The position numbers were made by a program, and so were the translations under genes. Source: Clostridiales bacterium (lineage in GTDB: Bacteria; Bacillota; Clostridia; Oscillospirales; Oscillospiraceae). From it: DNA of 13,198 bases. How positions within the stretch are numbered: position 1 is the stretch's first letter; each line of letters starts with the position of its first letter. The stretch covers positions 1 to 13,198 of the forward strand of contig SFHQ01000040.1 in NCBI GenBank assembly GCA_004556345.1, read 5' to 3'. The notes beneath the pieces were generated by a model that ran no database searches, was not told the origin of the DNA, and saw nothing but the letters and a program-made list of their open reading frames with translations. Of this stretch, positions 12,836 through 13,198 are shown one piece after another.

Positions 12836-13198
12836 CGCCCACAAATGGTTTTCGCGGGGATTCAGAAAGCAGACGTTCCATTTCGTTCTGGATCTGTTTT
12901 GGGGTACAAGAACCCTTTTTATGTAAGCGCCGGATGATTTGCCGACCACTTTCCCAGGCGTCCTTTCTGCCTTTGACAATACACGTTGCGGTGTCATCGA
13001 TGCCACCCGTCCGATTGGGGCGGCCATTGAGCTGTAAAATCTGGTTGATGTCCTGCTCGATTGTGTGGATCAATTCGGCACTCCAGCGACCAGATGGGGA
13101 CGTTGGATGAAATAGAATGATCCCATCTTTGTTGTAACGGATATGAGACATCATCTCTTGATCCTGGGGGTCAATGGTAAGCTCCGTATCTAGTTTCT
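12774..13198 (-). CDS. Unknown protein, 3' part only (runs off the window)
   Basis: The frame is open from the window edge to the stop at 12774 (at least 140 residues), with KLDTELTIDPQDQEMMSHIR preceding the internal Met at 13154; the true start is outside. Visible segments are VRYNKDG-like SHIRYNKDGIILFHPTSPSG, WSAELIHTIEQDINQILQLN, GIDDTATCIVKGRKDAWESG, and a C-terminal KGSCTPKQIQNEMERLLSES with VTVYYLRRKYRQL. The last part could be a winged-helix-like basic domain. I do not recognise the family. Base composition is visibly less G+C-rich than the neighbouring 12320 gene, and its 3' end lies within that gene's frame, consistent with arrival on an inserted segment. Confidence 0.6.
   Translation of the reverse strand, partial: KLDTELTIDPQDQEMMSHIRYNKDGIILFHPTSPSGRWSAELIHTIEQDINQILQLNGRPNRTGGIDDTATCIVKGRKDAWESGRQIIRRLHKKGSCTPKQIQNEMERLLSESPRKPFVGVTVYYLRRKYRQLIHQNHTG

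Noticed and set aside
1..13198. CRISPR array, tRNA or rRNA genes
   Set aside because: No regularly spaced direct repeats and no tRNA- or rRNA-like conserved segments were seen on either strand.

Overview
The window looks like chromosomal DNA of a gut-type, G+C-rich member of the Clostridia (Oscillospiraceae-like). This rests on the codon bias toward GCC/CTG/AAG, the SLH-anchored surface proteins, strong Firmicutes-style Shine-Dalgarno sequences, sigma-A-type promoters, the short ProRS with a C-terminal Cys-rich domain, and numerous small accessory loci. The assignment is inference from style and gene content; there is no 16S gene here.

Layout from left to right. 1-332 is the right end of an IS3-family insertion sequence with a frameshifted transposase. 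333-433 is a deleted remnant of a small-toxin cassette whose intact copy lies at 10.3-10.6 kb. 518-2107 encodes a secreted YD-repeat protein with three SLH domains. 2149-2357 (minus) is a pseudogene of the conserved protein encoded at 12320. 2454-2764 is a compact locus encoding a 27-residue peptide with its own promoter, SD-sequestering hairpin, shared terminator and a convergent antisense promoter. 2811-3140 (minus) is an Xre-type regulator divergent from 3336-6623, a 1095-residue SLH-anchored surface protein; imperfect inverted and direct repeats lie between them. 6794-7570 is a monocistronic crotonase-fold enzyme lacking both hydratase glutamates. 7776-10209 is a complete polar amino-acid ABC uptake operon (lipoprotein, permease, ATPase). 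10229-10617 is a second type I toxin-antitoxin-like cassette: a 38-residue membrane peptide on the minus strand and a convergent antisense RNA, sharing a terminator. 10692-12134 (minus) is prolyl-tRNA synthetase. 12320-12835 is a conserved protein of unknown function, and 12774-13198 (minus) is the 3' part of an unknown gene running off the window.

Housekeeping pieces (ABC operon, ProRS, crotonase) alternate with accessory surface-protein genes and small RNA/peptide cassettes. The most interesting content is the pair of compact peptide/antisense-RNA loci plus one decayed relative. Both intact loci have near-consensus convergent promoters, a hairpin near the 5' end of the peptide mRNA, an SD that can be sequestered, and a stop codon buried in a shared terminator. 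This layout resembles Fst/par-type type I toxin-antitoxin modules, but neither peptide is recognisably Fst. The toxin and antitoxin roles are inferred from architecture only.
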